A stretch of DNA of 64,000 nucleotides, taken from contig NZ_NIQU01000008.1 in NCBI RefSeq assembly GCF_002741105.1, positions 124,001 through 188,000 on the forward strand. Reading direction: 5' to 3'. Both the position numbers and the translations under genes were made by a program. Positions 20,418-30,197 of this stretch are shown piece after piece. Position 1 is the stretch's first letter. Every line of letters starts with the position of its first letter. The DNA is from Pseudomonas sediminis (GTDB lineage: Bacteria > Pseudomonadota > Gammaproteobacteria > Pseudomonadales > Pseudomonadaceae). The notes under the pieces were generated by a model. That model had not been told where the DNA came from, searched no databases, and saw only the letters and a program-made list of their open reading frames with translations.

Positions 20418-20985
20418 CGACGCTTTTCGCCCTTACGGCGAGTGACTTTCTCTTTGCTCGCGCGAAAGAGAAAGTAACCAAAAAGAAAGCGCGCCCGACA
20501 TCCGGGTTTCGCTTCGCGAAACTTCCCTCGCTCCGGCGCTGCTCCGAGGGTCGTCACGGTGGGCCATCCCTGGCCCATCGTTCCTCGTTTGGCATCCCTG
20601 CCAAACGCCCCTCTACGCAGCACCTCCAATCGGCCTCCTGACGGGATCAAGGATCGCGGCGCCTACCAAAGCTGCGGAATCAACTACGGAAAAGCCGCGG
20701 ACTACATCCGGCCTACGGCTTGGATTCTGGTAACCCTGCAGAGAACGATCAAACGCAGCCAAACGCCCCTTCAGGAGGCCGAACGGAATCGTTGTGTAGA
20801 GGGTTGAGCGGCATGGATGCCGCGAGAGCCGCGATGGGCCAGGGATGGCCCTCCGCGGCGTACCCTCGGAGCAACGATGGAGTAAGGGAAGTCGAGCGCA
20901 GCGAGACCCGGATGGCGGGGCACAGACCTTTTGGTTCCTTTTGGGGCGTTTGCCAAAAGGGACTCGCCGTAAGGGCGAAACCGTA
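20418..20985. repeat. Long imperfect inverted repeat (two ~215-bp arms)
   Basis: The left arm (20418-20641) begins CGCTTTTCGCCCTTACGGCG and the right arm (20771-20985) ends with its inverse, GACTCGCCGTAAGGGCGAAA. Between the termini the arms share CATCCGGGT, GCTCCGAGGGT, GGCCATCCCTGGCCCATCG, CTCTAC and CGGCCTCCTGA in matching order, with substitutions. About 130 bases lie in the centre. Short open frames here (for example 20405-20641) are repeat translations, not genes. Similar repeats occur in other Pseudomonas and Xanthomonas genomes (from memory). Confidence 0.75.
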
Positions 20986-21056
20986 ATTTCAGACAACAAA
21001 TTTGCGGCGTCGGAGTGCAGGGCTCAAATAAGAGCAAGAGCGCCCTCTCCCCTACC

Positions 21057-21082
21057 CCCCTCTCCCGCAAGCGGGAGAGGGG
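21057..21082. repeat. Palindromic hairpin CCCCTCTCCCGC/GCGGGAGAGGGG
   Basis: A perfect 12-base inverted repeat with a two-base loop, preceded by CCCTCTCCCCTA. It is a common dispersed intergenic hairpin of GC-rich proteobacteria and is part of the repeat-filled stretch 20391-21219, which holds no gene. Confidence 0.7.
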
Positions 21083-21127
21083 AACTGATCGTGATCCTTC
21101 GGCGATATCAGCTGGCTTCCCAGACTT

Positions 21128-21190
21128 TCGCGGCTGAAGCCGCTCCTACAGATTTGGGTGCCTCGGGTCGCGGCTAAAGCCCCTCCTACA
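21128..21190. repeat. Two directly repeated REP units
   Basis: TCGCGGCTGAAGCCGCTCCTACA (as 23 bases from 21128) and a close copy from 21168 lie in the same orientation. They are of the GTAGGAGC subtype. They lie in the 3' flank of the N-acetyltransferase gene. Confidence 0.75.
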
Positions 21191-21219
21191 AGATCGTGGC
21201 GATACCAGCGGCCTTGCCT

Positions 21220-22047
21220 TCACGTCCCCGCAATCAACCGCTCGATGATCTGCCGTAGCTCAGGGTGCTCCGGCATCTGAATCCCAAACTCCTCACGTAA
21301 CACCCCCAGCACCTCATCGACACTCTGCAACTGCACCCGCTCACTCGCCTGCCCCAGGCGGTGAATGGCGAAGCTGCCATTGTTCAGCGTCTTGCGCAGG
21401 CCTGGCCCTGTACGCGCGGCGATCATCTGGCCGAGGAAGGGCGAATCCGGGTGGGTGCACACGTACCAGTTACCCACCACATAATCGATATCCGCCACCT
21501 GCTGCAGATCGAACACGTACATCGCCCGCCAGCTACCGGCGACCAATGCGCGCAGGGTGTAGGTGCCATCCACCAGCGTCAGACGATAGGGCTCATGCGG
21601 TGTGGCCTGTTCGGCCTCGCTGTCGAGCAGCAAGGGACCGGTCGGCACCATGCCGCCGAAGCCAACGTCGCTGATATAGCGCACACCATCGATGGTCACC
21701 AGCACCAGCATATGGGTGCGCGCCGGCAAGGCATCCTCCGGGCCACCCATGACCACGCGGCCGGTCAGCCCGCGCGCGTCGAAGCCCAGCGCCTGTAACA
21801 GCAGCAGGTACAGGCGGTTGAGTTCGAAACAGTAACCGCCACGGCCCTGGTGAAGCAGTTTGTCCTGAATCGCGGCGGGTTCTACCTCCACCGGCACACG
21901 CAGCATGCTGGCCAGGGTTTCGAAGGGGAACTCGGCAGTGTGCCGCGCCTGCAGCTCACGCAGGGTGTCGAGGGTCGCTGGCGGCGCCGACGAGTAACCC
22001 AGGCGCCCGAGGTAGGTGTGTAGATCCAGCATGAATGGCTCGGTCAT
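21220..22047 (-). CDS. Arylamine N-acetyltransferase
   Basis: 275 residues; transfers acetyl from acetyl-CoA to aromatic amines and hydrazines in the cytosol. The catalytic triad is Cys73 (GRGGYCFELN), His112 (ARTHMLVLV) and Asp127 (YISDVGFGG). Length is normal for bacterial NAT. The ATG at 22047 is backed by GGAG seven bases upstream; an alternative is five codons later. The natural substrate in Pseudomonas is unknown. It is divergent from a small lipoprotein gene. Confidence 0.93.
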   Translation of the reverse strand: MTEPFMLDLHTYLGRLGYSSAPPATLDTLRELQARHTAEFPFETLASMLRVPVEVEPAAIQDKLLHQGRGGYCFELNRLYLLLLQALGFDARGLTGRVVMGGPEDALPARTHMLVLVTIDGVRYISDVGFGGMVPTGPLLLDSEAEQATPHEPYRLTLVDGTYTLRALVAGSWRAMYVFDLQQVADIDYVVGNWYVCTHPDSPFLGQMIAARTGPGLRKTLNNGSFAIHRLGQASERVQLQSVDEVLGVLREEFGIQMPEHPELRQIIERLIAGT

Positions 22048-22221
22048 CGTGCATCTCCATTTCTACTGCTGGCTGTTTTACCAGAGGTCGGGGATAGGAG
22101 ATATGCAACGAATCGCATGGCGTGCTCGAGTCAGCGCTTGCGGTTTGCGGCAGCCGGCACACACAAATCGACAGAAATGCGCCAATCTATTGTTCATCGC
22201 ACGAGCTTGCCCGAGGACTCC

Positions 22222-22428
22222 ATGATGCATCTGCGCCGTTTCTGCACTGTTTCCCTGTTACTCATCTTGAGCGGTTGCGGCGCCGGTGAGACGGCCGCCA
22301 CGGCGACGCTCCAGGCTGAGCAGGCCAAACAGGCTCAGCAGCAAATGGAGCAGCTCAAGCAGCAGATTGACCAGGCCAACGCGGCGAACACCCAGCGCCT
22401 ACAGGAGGCCATCGATCAGGCGCAGTGA
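22222..22428 (+). CDS. Small lipoprotein with coiled-coil tail
   Basis: 68 residues. The type II signal ends in the lipobox LSGC (about residue 19). The mature part, TLQAEQAKQAQQQMEQLKQQ and onward, is a Gln/Ala-rich continuous helix likely to form a coiled coil. This recalls small outer-membrane lipoproteins of the Lpp/OprI kind, but the sequence is not one of these. Start is at the first of two adjacent ATG codons, after GAGGA. Monocistronic, ended by a terminator 70 bases downstream. Function unknown. Confidence 0.6.
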   Translation: MMHLRRFCTVSLLLILSGCGAGETAATATLQAEQAKQAQQQMEQLKQQIDQANAANTQRLQEAIDQAQ

Positions 22429-22500
22429 ATGGCGTCTCCTGGGCGGTATTTCCATCCAGCGGAGCGCTGCTTGCAACGAGCAACGCGCCGCCTGACAACA

Positions 22501-22528
22501 AAAAGGCCGATCAAGTGATCGGCCTTTT
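22501..22528. terminator. Bidirectional intrinsic terminator
   Basis: AAAAGGCCGATCA AG TGATCGGCCTTTT: a perfect stem with A and T tracts, between the small lipoprotein gene and the convergent bauC. Confidence 0.85.
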
Positions 22529-22548
22529 CGTTCAGAGCATCAGCTCAC

Positions 22549-24045
22549 TCAGCCATTGCTGGGGAAGGCGAACTGCGCCGCTTCGTGGCTCTTGCGTGCC
22601 GGCCAGCGCTGGGTGATGGCCTTCTTGCGGGTGTAGAAGCGCACGCCATCCGGGCCGTAAGCATGCAGGTCGCCGAACAGCGAACGCTTCCAGCCGCCGA
22701 AGCTGTGGTAAGCAACCGGTACCGGCAGCGGTACGTTGACGCCGACCATGCCGACTTCGATCTCGTCGCAGAACAGGCGCGCGGCTTCACCGTCGCGGGT
22801 GAAGATGCAGGTGCCGTTGCCGTACTCGTGATCGTTGATCAGTTGCATGGCTTCTTCCAGGCTGCCGACGCGGACGATGCACAACACCGGGCCGAAGATT
22901 TCGTCGGTGTAGATGGTCATCTCCGGTGTCACCTTGTCGAACAGGGTACCGCCGACGAAGTAACCGTTCTCGTTGCCAGCGACCACCAGATCACGGCCGT
23001 CGACCACCAGCTTGGCGCCCTGCTCGACCCCGGCGTCGATGTAGCCCTTGACCTTGTCGCGCGCAGCGGCGGTGACCAGCGGGCCCATGTCCAGGCCGCA
23101 GGAGGTACCGGCACCGATTTTCAGTGCCTGGATCTGCGGGACGATCTTCTCGACCAGCGCATCGGCGATCTGGTCGCCCACGCACACGGCCACGGAGATG
23201 GCCATGCAGCGCTCGCCGCAGGAGCCGTAGGCCGCGCCCATCAGTGCGCTGACGGCGTTGTCCAGGTCGGCATCGGGCATCAACACTGCGTGGTTCTTGG
23301 CGCCGCCGAGAGCCTGCACGCGCTTGCCGCGCTTGGTGCCTTCGCTATAGATGTATTCGGCGATCGGGGTCGAGCCGACGAAGCTCAGGGCCTTGACCTC
23401 GGGCGCTTCGATCAGCGCATCGACCGCGTCCTTGTCGCCGTTGACCACGTTCAGCACGCCCTTGGGCAGGCCGGCCTGGTTCAGCAGTTCGGCGATGAAC
23501 AGGGTGGAACTCGGGTCACGCTCGGACGGCTTCAAGATGAAGCAGTTGCCGCAGACGATGGCCAGCGGGTACATCCACAGCGGCACCATGGCCGGGAAGT
23601 TGAACGGGGTAATGCCTGCCACGACACCAATGGGTTGCAGATCGGTCCAGGCGTCGATGTTCGGGCCGACGTTGCGGCTGTATTCGCCCTTGAGAATTTC
23701 CGGAGCGGCGCAGGCGAACTCGACGTTCTCGATGCCGCGCTTGAGTTCACCGACGGCGTCTTCGATGGTCTTGCCATGCTCGGCGCTGATCAGCGCAGCG
23801 ATTTCGTTCTCGTTCTGCTCCAGCAGTTGCTTGAAGCGGAACATGATCTGTGCACGCTTGGCCGGCGGGGTGTTGCGCCAGGCCGGGAAGGCAGCCTTGG
23901 CGGCGTCGATGGCCAGTTGCATGGTGGCGCGATCAGCCAGGCCGACGGCGCTGGTGGAGTCGCCGGTGGACGGGTTGTACACCGGGGCGCTGCGACCGTT
24001 GCCGGCAACGCGTTCGCCGTTGATCAGGTGCGGGATGTGGCTCAT
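22549..24045 (-). CDS. bauC: CoA-acylating malonate/methylmalonate-semialdehyde dehydrogenase
   Basis: 498 residues of the aldehyde dehydrogenase superfamily, MmsA type. Converts malonic (or methylmalonic) semialdehyde to acetyl- (or propionyl-) CoA. Seen are the segment GVVAGITPFNFPAMVPLWMYP, the LGGAKNHAVLMPDADLD stretch that replaces the usual ELGG motif in this family, and the catalytic Cys in YGSCGERCMA (about 281-290). I start at ATG 24045 with GGAG at seven bases; TTG 24057 is in frame but overlaps that site. It lies 82 bases downstream of bauA with a REP pair between. The bau name follows the P. aeruginosa beta-alanine locus (from memory). Confidence 0.88.
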   Translation of the reverse strand: MSHIPHLINGERVAGNGRSAPVYNPSTGDSTSAVGLADRATMQLAIDAAKAAFPAWRNTPPAKRAQIMFRFKQLLEQNENEIAALISAEHGKTIEDAVGELKRGIENVEFACAAPEILKGEYSRNVGPNIDAWTDLQPIGVVAGITPFNFPAMVPLWMYPLAIVCGNCFILKPSERDPSSTLFIAELLNQAGLPKGVLNVVNGDKDAVDALIEAPEVKALSFVGSTPIAEYIYSEGTKRGKRVQALGGAKNHAVLMPDADLDNAVSALMGAAYGSCGERCMAISVAVCVGDQIADALVEKIVPQIQALKIGAGTSCGLDMGPLVTAAARDKVKGYIDAGVEQGAKLVVDGRDLVVAGNENGYFVGGTLFDKVTPEMTIYTDEIFGPVLCIVRVGSLEEAMQLINDHEYGNGTCIFTRDGEAARLFCDEIEVGMVGVNVPLPVPVAYHSFGGWKRSLFGDLHAYGPDGVRFYTRKKAITQRWPARKSHEAAQFAFPSNG

Positions 24046-24067
24046 GGGGATCTCCAAAGTCAGGTTG

Positions 24068-24122
24068 GTGGGAGGGGCTTCAGCCGCGACTGAATGAGCG
24101 TTGCGGCCAAAGCTCCTCCCAC
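24068..24122. repeat. REP inverted pair between bauA and bauC
   Basis: GTGGGAGGGGCTTCAGCCGC (from 24068) faces a diverged inverse copy ending CTCCTCCCAC. It lies within the transcript, so it may modulate bauC expression or mRNA stability. Confidence 0.7.
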
Positions 24123-24127
24123 AGGAA

Positions 24128-25465
24128 TCAATCGAGTTTGTTCAGTACATCGCCGACGGCATTGAAGACGCGGTCGAGGTCTTCGATCTTGGCGTTGAAG
24201 GTTGGGCCGAACTGCAGGGTATCGCCACCGAAGCGCACGTAGAAACCGGCCTTCCAAAGAGCCATGCCGGCCTCGAACGGACGGATGACGGCGTCACCAT
24301 CACGCGGGGCAATCTGCAGAGCGCCAGCCAGGCCGCAGTTGCGGATATCGATGATGTGCTTGGTGCCCTTCAGGCCATGCAGCGCGGCCTCGAACTTCGG
24401 CGCCAGCTCGGCGGACTGCTGGATCAGGTTCTCGCGCTTGAGCAGCTCCAGCGTCGCCAGACCGGCGGCACAGGCCACCGGGTGCGCCGAGTAGGTGTAG
24501 CCATGGGTGAACTCGATCATGTGCTCCGGCGACGGCTGCTGCATGAAGGTGTTGTAGATCTCGCTGCTGGCGATCACCGCACCCAGCGGGATGGCGCCGT
24601 TGGTGATCTGCTTGGCGACGTTCATCAGGTCCGGGGTCACGCCGAAGAACTCCGCGCCGCTCCACTTGCCCATGCGGCCGAAGCCGGTGATGACTTCGTC
24701 GAAGATCAGCAGGATGTTGTGCTGGGTGCAGATTTCGCGCAGGCGCTGCAGGTAGCCCACCGGCGGCACGATGGCACCGGCCGAGCCGGACATCGGCTCG
24801 ACGATCACCGCGGCGATGTTGGAAGCGTCGTGCAGCTCGATCAGCTTGAGCAGTTCATTGGCCAGTTCCACGCCGCCAGTTTCGGCCATTCCCTTGGTGA
24901 AGGCCATGCCCGGCTGCAGGGTGTGCGGCAGGTGGTCGGCGTCCATCAGTTGGCCGTACATCTTGCGGTTGCCACCGATGCCGCCAAGAGCAGTGCCAGC
25001 GATATTGACGCCGTGGTAGCCACGGGCACGACCGATGAAGCGGGTCTTGGAGGCCTGGCCTTTGAGGCGCCAGTAGGCCTTGGCCATCTTCACCGCGGTG
25101 TCGGCGCACTCGGAGCCGGAGCCGGTGAAGAACACGTGGTTGAGGTCGCCCGGCATCAGGTCGGCGACCTGCTCGGCCAGCTTGAACGACAGTGGGTGGC
25201 CGTACTGGAAGCCCGGCGAATAGTCGAGGGTGCCGAGCTGCTTGGCCACGGCCTCCTGGATTTCCTTGCGCGAGTGGCCGGCACCGCAGGTCCACAGACC
25301 GGACAGGCTGTCGTAGACCTTGCGGCCCTGGTCGTCGGTCAGCCAGCTGCCTTCGGCGCCGACAATCAGACGCGGGTCGCGCTGGAAGTTACGGTTGGCG
25401 GAGAACGGCATCCAGTGCGCATCCAGCTTGAGCTGGCTGGGGGTTGCGGTCTGCGGCATGTTCAT
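24128..25465 (-). CDS. bauA: Beta-alanine:pyruvate transaminase
   Basis: 445 residues, class III PLP aminotransferase. Moves the amino group of beta-alanine to pyruvate, giving malonic semialdehyde for bauC. It matches P. aeruginosa BauA closely from memory: HWMPFSANRNFQ, GLWTCGAGHSRKEIQEAV, FFTGSGSECADTAVKMA, and the PLP Asp in LIFDEVITGFGR. The PLP lysine lies in NVAKQITNGA. I choose ATG 25465 (start MNMPQTATP, GAGG at eight bases), not the TTG at 25513. With bauC it forms the beta-alanine pathway, also used for polyamine breakdown. Confidence 0.92.
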   Translation of the reverse strand: MNMPQTATPSQLKLDAHWMPFSANRNFQRDPRLIVGAEGSWLTDDQGRKVYDSLSGLWTCGAGHSRKEIQEAVAKQLGTLDYSPGFQYGHPLSFKLAEQVADLMPGDLNHVFFTGSGSECADTAVKMAKAYWRLKGQASKTRFIGRARGYHGVNIAGTALGGIGGNRKMYGQLMDADHLPHTLQPGMAFTKGMAETGGVELANELLKLIELHDASNIAAVIVEPMSGSAGAIVPPVGYLQRLREICTQHNILLIFDEVITGFGRMGKWSGAEFFGVTPDLMNVAKQITNGAIPLGAVIASSEIYNTFMQQPSPEHMIEFTHGYTYSAHPVACAAGLATLELLKRENLIQQSAELAPKFEAALHGLKGTKHIIDIRNCGLAGALQIAPRDGDAVIRPFEAGMALWKAGFYVRFGGDTLQFGPTFNAKIEDLDRVFNAVGDVLNKLD

Positions 25466-25534
25466 CGGAGGAGCCTCGAGCTGGCGGCGTTTGGGAGATT
25501 TGTAGTCCGACAAGCCATATAGGCACCATGCGAA

Positions 25535-25557
25535 TCGCGGCTAAAGCCGCTCCTACA
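25535..25557. repeat. Single REP unit in the bauA-bauR gap
   Basis: TCGCGGCTAAAGCCGCTCCTACA in reading as a 23-base unit. It lies in the divergent promoter region of bauA and bauR. Confidence 0.7.
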
Positions 25558-25647
25558 AAAACCTGTCTGTTGCCAGCAAAGGTGCCACGGGCATAGAGTC
25601 AGTAAAACAGTACTCTTCTTATCTTCAGTTCAAGGCCTACTAAACAA

Positions 25648-26565
25648 ATGAGCAGCCGCCGTCCCGATCCGCTGGCCCAGGTCAGCGACTTTGAAATCCG
25701 CCTGCTCAAACTGTTTCGCAGCGTGGTGGAATGCGGCGGTTTTTCCGCAGCCGAAAGCGCCCTGGGCATCGGCCGCTCGGCCATCAGCCAGCAGATGAGC
25801 GACCTAGAGCAACGCCTCGGCCTGCGTCTATGCCAGCGCGGCCGCGCCGGTTTCGCCCTGACCGAGGAAGGCCGCGAGGTGTACCAAAGCACCCTGCAAC
25901 TGCTGGCGGCGCTGGAAAGCTTTCGCACCGAGGTCAACGGCCTGCACCAGCACCTGCGTGGCGAGCTGAACATCGGCCTGACCGACAACCTGGTGACCAT
26001 CCCGCACATGCGCATCACCAACGCCCTGGCGCGCCTCAAGGTGCAGGGGCCGGACGTGCGCATCAATATCCGCATGACGCCGCCGTCAGAGGTGGAACAG
26101 GGCGTGATCGACGGCCGCTTGCATATCGGCGTGGTACCGCAGGTCGGCGCCCTCTCCGGCCTGGAATACCAGGCGCTGTACGACGAGCGCTCGCTGCTCT
26201 ACTGCGCGGTCGGCCACCCGCTGTTCTATGTCGATGACCAGCAGCTTGAAGACCAACGCCTCAACGCTCAGGAGGCCATCGCCCCGACCTTCCGCGTGCC
26301 CCCCGAGGTGCAGAGCCACTACCAGGCGCTGAACTGCACGGCCAGCGCCTCGGACCGCGAAGGCATGGCCTTCCTTATTCTCACCGGGCGCTATATCGGC
26401 TACCTGCCCGACCACTATGCCCAGGCCTGGGTACAACAGGGCCGCCTGCGCGCGCTGAAGGCCAGCAGCCGCTTCTACGACATCAACCTGGCAGCGGTCA
26501 CGCGCAAGGGGCGTCGCGCGCACCTGGTGCTGGAGAGCTTTCTCGAGGCCCTGGCTGAGGCCTGA
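25648..26565 (+). CDS. bauR: LysR-family regulator of the bau genes
   Basis: 305 residues. The N-terminal winged helix-turn-helix (about 12-70; GGFSAAESALGIGRSAISQQ) precedes a substrate-binding domain (about 95-300). It is transcribed divergently from bauA, the classical LysR layout, across a 182-base gap. The P. aeruginosa counterpart controls beta-alanine utilisation (from memory). The ligand is probably beta-alanine or the semialdehyde (inference). No SD is clear before the ATG. Confidence 0.8.
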   Translation: MSSRRPDPLAQVSDFEIRLLKLFRSVVECGGFSAAESALGIGRSAISQQMSDLEQRLGLRLCQRGRAGFALTEEGREVYQSTLQLLAALESFRTEVNGLHQHLRGELNIGLTDNLVTIPHMRITNALARLKVQGPDVRINIRMTPPSEVEQGVIDGRLHIGVVPQVGALSGLEYQALYDERSLLYCAVGHPLFYVDDQQLEDQRLNAQEAIAPTFRVPPEVQSHYQALNCTASASDREGMAFLILTGRYIGYLPDHYAQAWVQQGRLRALKASSRFYDINLAAVTRKGRRAHLVLESFLEALAEA

Positions 26566-26800
26566 TCGCGCACCATAAAAGCGCTCGAGCACCAATAACG
26601 GGCAACCCTTTAATCCCGGTGACGCGCGAACAACCCAGTCGAAACCAGACTTCCCGGTGCAGAACGCCGATATCATGTCGCCATATTAATGACGGCAAGT
26701 TTCTTGCTGGCAAATCGCCAGGGCGATGATCGCACTGCGCTTACTCCCTTCGCATGGCCGGCCACTCGGCTGTCGTTATTCCTGGTTCTCGAGGCTCATG

Positions 26801-28798
26801 ATGTTCTTCTTCAAACCGGTTCTGGCGTTGATGAACCGCGCGCGTTACGCCCACAAATTCCTGCTGATCTTCACTGTGTTCATGCTGCCCTACTGCTGGC
26901 TATCGGTGAGCAAGCTGCTCGACGTCAACGCCACGCTGGAGCAGTCGCAGCACGAGCTACAAGGCCTGCAGACCATCGAGCACTACCTGCCGGTGTATCG
27001 CCAGGCGCTGGAGCAGGCCGGCATGCACGTGATCGGCTATGCGCGTAACAAGGACGACGCCAAGCAGGAAATCGAGCGCCGCAGCCAGAGCTTCGTCGCG
27101 GCCATCGCTGAACTCAATGCCAGCCTCGATAGCGGCGTGTTCGCTGACATGAAGCTCGCCGAAAGCGACCCCGGCTTCAGCATGGACAGGAAACTGTCGA
27201 CACAGGGCCTGAGCTCGCAAATGATCGAGCACGTCAGCTCGGTGCACGACCTGAGCGCCAACATGCGCGAGATCGCCGCCATGTCCAAGCTCAGCCAGGA
27301 CAGCAATCCACGCATCTACCGCAACATCGACCTGCTGCTCAACCAGCTGCTGCCGCTGTACGAAGTGCTGACCCAGACCCGCACCTACGCCGGCTACATG
27401 ACTGCCTACGGTTTCCTCGAATCCTCGTCGCGTTCGGCCATCACCAACCAGCTCAGCACCCTGCAACGCTACGCCGGCGGCATCGAGGCCAAGGGCAACG
27501 CCGAGGCCCAGCAGTTGATGACGAGCGCCGCGCGTGATGCTGCCGAGCAATACAAGCGCGAGATCGTCGACACCTATACCCAGAGCGGCTACTTCGACCA
27601 GAACGCGGTGGAACACTGGCTGCAGCGCTACGAATCCTATGCGCCGCAGGCAGCCGAGCTGGACAAGGCCGCGAGCCTGCTGCTGCAGGAAACCACGCGC
27701 CTGCTGCAGGCTCGCACCGACGCCAACCTGCGCGAACTGGTGCTGTGGGCTGGCACCCTGCTGGTGGTGATCGCCTTGCTGGTGTACCTGTTCGTCGGTT
27801 TCTACCTGTCAGTGCGCGGCGCCATTCGCGACCTGACCAATGCCACCCGACGCATGGCCGAAGGTGACCTGCGCCAGAGCGTGAAGACCGCCGCGCGTGA
27901 CGAGCTGGGCGATCTGGCCCAGGACTTCAACGAGATGCAGACGCGCATGAGCGAGCTGATCGCGCAGGTCGCACGCTTCTCCGAAACCACCCTGGACAAG
28001 GCGCAGAGCGTCAGCGATAGCGCCTCCACCAGCCAGCGCAGCGTCGAGCGCCAGGCCAACGAACTGGAGCTGATCGCCACCTCGATGAGCGAGCTGGTCA
28101 GCAACGTTCAGGAGGTTAGCCAGAACTCCCACGTCACCGCCGACAAGGCCAATACCGCGGGCGAGAAATGCCGCGAAGGCCGCGTGCAGGTCGACCATGC
28201 GGTGTCACGTATCAACCAGCTGTTCAGCGAGATGGACGATTCCATCGGTGCCATCACCTCGGTGGAGAAGGAAAGCGAGGAGATCGCCAAGGCCGTCGAC
28301 CTGATCAAGAGCGTCGCCGAGCAGACCAACCTGCTCGCCCTCAACGCCGCCATCGAGGCCGCCCGTGCTGGCGAACAGGGCCGCGGCTTTGCCGTGGTCG
28401 CCGACGAAGTACGCAGCCTGGCCATTCGCTCCCACGAGCTCACCGGCGAGATCGACCAGACCATCGGTCGCCTGCGCCAGCAAGTCGGCAGCGCGGTGAA
28501 GACCATTCGTGGCAGCCACCAGAGCGCGGCGCAGAGCGTCGAGCAGATCACCCTGACGGCGAACATCTTCGAGCAGATCACCGGCAGCATGGATCAGATC
28601 ATCGACCACAACATCCAGATCGCCTCGGCCGCCGAGCAGCAGGCTGCGGTGGTTCAGGGCGTCGAGCAGAACACCCTGGAGATCAAGAGCCTCAGCGACA
28701 GTAACGCCCATGAAGCGCAGAGCACGGTGAACGTCAGCGACGAGCTGACCGGCATGACCCGCAACCTGCACGGCCTGATTGCCAACTTCAAGGTATGA
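26801..28798 (+). CDS. Methyl-accepting chemotaxis protein
   Basis: 665 residues. Transmembrane helix 1 is about 18-36 ([15 protein letters not shown]). A long, helix-rich periplasmic sensor of about 280 residues follows, then helix 2 about 320-345, a HAMP domain ([12 protein letters not shown] region) and the signalling domain. The signalling tip [20 protein letters not shown] is intact. The sensor size suits a helical bimodular-type domain, but this is a guess and the ligand is unknown. I use the second of two adjacent ATGs, six bases after GAGG. No che genes are nearby. Confidence 0.88.
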   Translation: MFFFKPVLALMNRARYAHKFLLIFTVFMLPYCWLSVSKLLDVNATLEQSQHELQGLQTIEHYLPVYRQALEQAGMHVIGYARNKDDAKQEIERRSQSFVAAIAELNASLDSGVFADMKLAESDPGFSMDRKLSTQGLSSQMIEHVSSVHDLSANMREIAAMSKLSQDSNPRIYRNIDLLLNQLLPLYEVLTQTRTYAGYMTAYGFLESSSRSAITNQLSTLQRYAGGIEAKGNAEAQQLMTSAARDAAEQYKREIVDTYTQSGYFDQNAVEHWLQRYESYAPQAAELDKAASLLLQETTRLLQARTDANLRELVLWAGTLLVVIALLVYLFVGFYLSVRGAIRDLTNATRRMAEGDLRQSVKTAARDELGDLAQDFNEMQTRMSELIAQVARFSETTLDKAQSVSDSASTSQRSVERQANELELIATSMSELVSNVQEVSQNSHVTADKANTAGEKCREGRVQVDHAVSRINQLFSEMDDSIGAITSVEKESEEIAKAVDLIKSVAEQTNLLALNAAIEAARAGEQGRGFAVVADEVRSLAIRSHELTGEIDQTIGRLRQQVGSAVKTIRGSHQSAAQSVEQITLTANIFEQITGSMDQIIDHNIQIASAAEQQAAVVQGVEQNTLEIKSLSDSNAHEAQSTVNVSDELTGMTRNLHGLIANFKV

Positions 28799-28950
28799 CC
28801 CGCGTGGCCGTAAGCGAGACCCGCTCACGGCCAGCCTGGGGTGACGCAGCCGACGCAAACGGGCTTTTTCACGCCGTAATGCTTGTCACCCAGGCGGCGC
28901 TGGGGTATCTGTGCAAACGCCCCGCTCCCTGATCAGTTCGGAATCACCCC

Positions 28951-29613
28951 ATGACCTTCGAAGTCCCCGCCCACAGCTCCAACGGCAAACCCGCCGGGCG
29001 TATCCGCCAGAAGAACGAAGAAGCCATCATCAAGGCTGCCGAGGAGGAGTTCGCCCGGCACGGCTTCAAGGGCACCAGCATGAACACCATCGCGCAGAAC
29101 GTGGGCCTGCCCAAGGCCAACCTGCACTACTACTTCAACAACAAGCTGGGGCTGTACCTGGCGGTGCTGAGCAATATCCTCGAGCTGTGGGACAGCACCT
29201 TCAACAACCTCACGGTCGACGACGATCCGGCCGAGGCGCTGGAGCTTTACATCCGCGCCAAGATGGAATTCTCCCGGCGCCAGCCGAAGGCTTCGCGCAT
29301 CTTCGCCATGGAAGTGATCAGCGGTGGCGACTGCCTGTCGCAGTACTTCAACCAGAACTACCTGGACTGGTTCCGTGGCCGTACCGCCGTGTTCGAAGGT
29401 TGGATCGCCGCCGGCAAGATGGACCCGGTCGATCCGATCCACCTGATTTTCCTGCTGTGGAGCAGCACCCAGCACTATGCGGACTTCGCCTCGCAGATCT
29501 GCCGCGTGAAGCAGAGCTCGCGCCTGACCAAGCAGGACTTCGAGCAAGCCTCCGATCAACTGGTGCAGATCATCCTCAAGGGCTGCGGCCTGACGCCTGC
29601 TGCCAAAGCCTGA
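28951..29613 (+). CDS. TetR-family regulator, RutR/YcdC-like
   Basis: 220 residues. The helix-turn-helix is at about 40-60 (TSMNTIAQNVGLPKANLHYY). The C-terminal segment, with EVISGGDCLSQYFNQNYLDW and FLLWSSTQHYADFASQ, fits the RutR group that senses pyrimidines or purines. In P. aeruginosa a similar gene sits next to pyrimidine catabolism genes (from memory). Here purine transport genes begin 3.5 kb downstream, so regulation of them is possible but not shown. Its stop overlaps the ATG of the next gene (TGATG), so translation is coupled. Confidence 0.75.
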   Translation: MTFEVPAHSSNGKPAGRIRQKNEEAIIKAAEEEFARHGFKGTSMNTIAQNVGLPKANLHYYFNNKLGLYLAVLSNILELWDSTFNNLTVDDDPAEALELYIRAKMEFSRRQPKASRIFAMEVISGGDCLSQYFNQNYLDWFRGRTAVFEGWIAAGKMDPVDPIHLIFLLWSSTQHYADFASQICRVKQSSRLTKQDFEQASDQLVQIILKGCGLTPAAKA

Positions 29614-30197
29614 TGGCCTTCACCCTGCTCGGCCCTTGTGAATACCGCGAGGAGATTCGCAAGAGCCGCTTCATCGCCCTCGCCGCACCGATTGCCAGCG
29701 CGGCCGACGCGCAAGCCTTCATCGACAGCCACAGCGACCTGGCGGCATCGCACAACTGCTGGGCGTGGAAGGTCGGCAATCAGTACCGCTTCAACGACGA
29801 CGGCGAACCGGGCGGCACCGCGGGCAGGCCGATCCTCGCGGCCATCGAAGGGCAGGACTGCGATCAGGTCGTGGTGCTGGTGATTCGCTGGTACGGCGGC
29901 ATCCAGCTCGGCACCGGCGGCCTGGCCCGCGCCTACGGCGGCAGCGCGGCGAAATGCCTGCAGGCCGGCGAGCGCAGCGAACTGGTGCTGCGCCAATCCT
30001 TCACTTGTCATTTACAGTTCGCCGAGCTGCCCGTGTTCAAGGCGCGTCTGAACGAGTTCGACAGCCTGATCGAGCGCGAGGATTACGACGCCACCGGCGC
30101 GCTCCTGCACCTGGCAGTAGTGCCGGCCGAACATGCGGCGCTGGAGCGTTTGCTGGGTGATATCAGCCGCGGCCGCGAAAACCTGAGGGCGCCATGA
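29613..30197 (+). CDS. YigZ/IMPACT-family protein
   Basis: 194 residues. The N-terminal UPF0029 (impact) domain shows KSRFIALAAPI, the SHNCWAWK stretch, NDDGEPGGTAGRPIL (about 67-81) and RWYGGIQLGTGGLARAYGG (about 97-115), all diagnostic. YigZ has a distant link to translation regulation; the bacterial role is unclear. It overlaps the upstream regulator by one base and the next gene by four bases (ATGA), so the three genes form a tight operon. Confidence 0.88.
   Translation: MAFTLLGPCEYREEIRKSRFIALAAPIASAADAQAFIDSHSDLAASHNCWAWKVGNQYRFNDDGEPGGTAGRPILAAIEGQDCDQVVVLVIRWYGGIQLGTGGLARAYGGSAAKCLQAGERSELVLRQSFTCHLQFAELPVFKARLNEFDSLIEREDYDATGALLHLAVVPAEHAALERLLGDISRGRENLRAP

Noticed and set aside
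20405-21177. Several 60-130 codon open frames in both strands
   Set aside because: They lie wholly within the long inverted repeat and REP units and read as repeat translations.
22585-25522. Two long plus-strand open frames opposite bauC and bauA
   Set aside because: They mirror two well-recognised enzymes in composition only.
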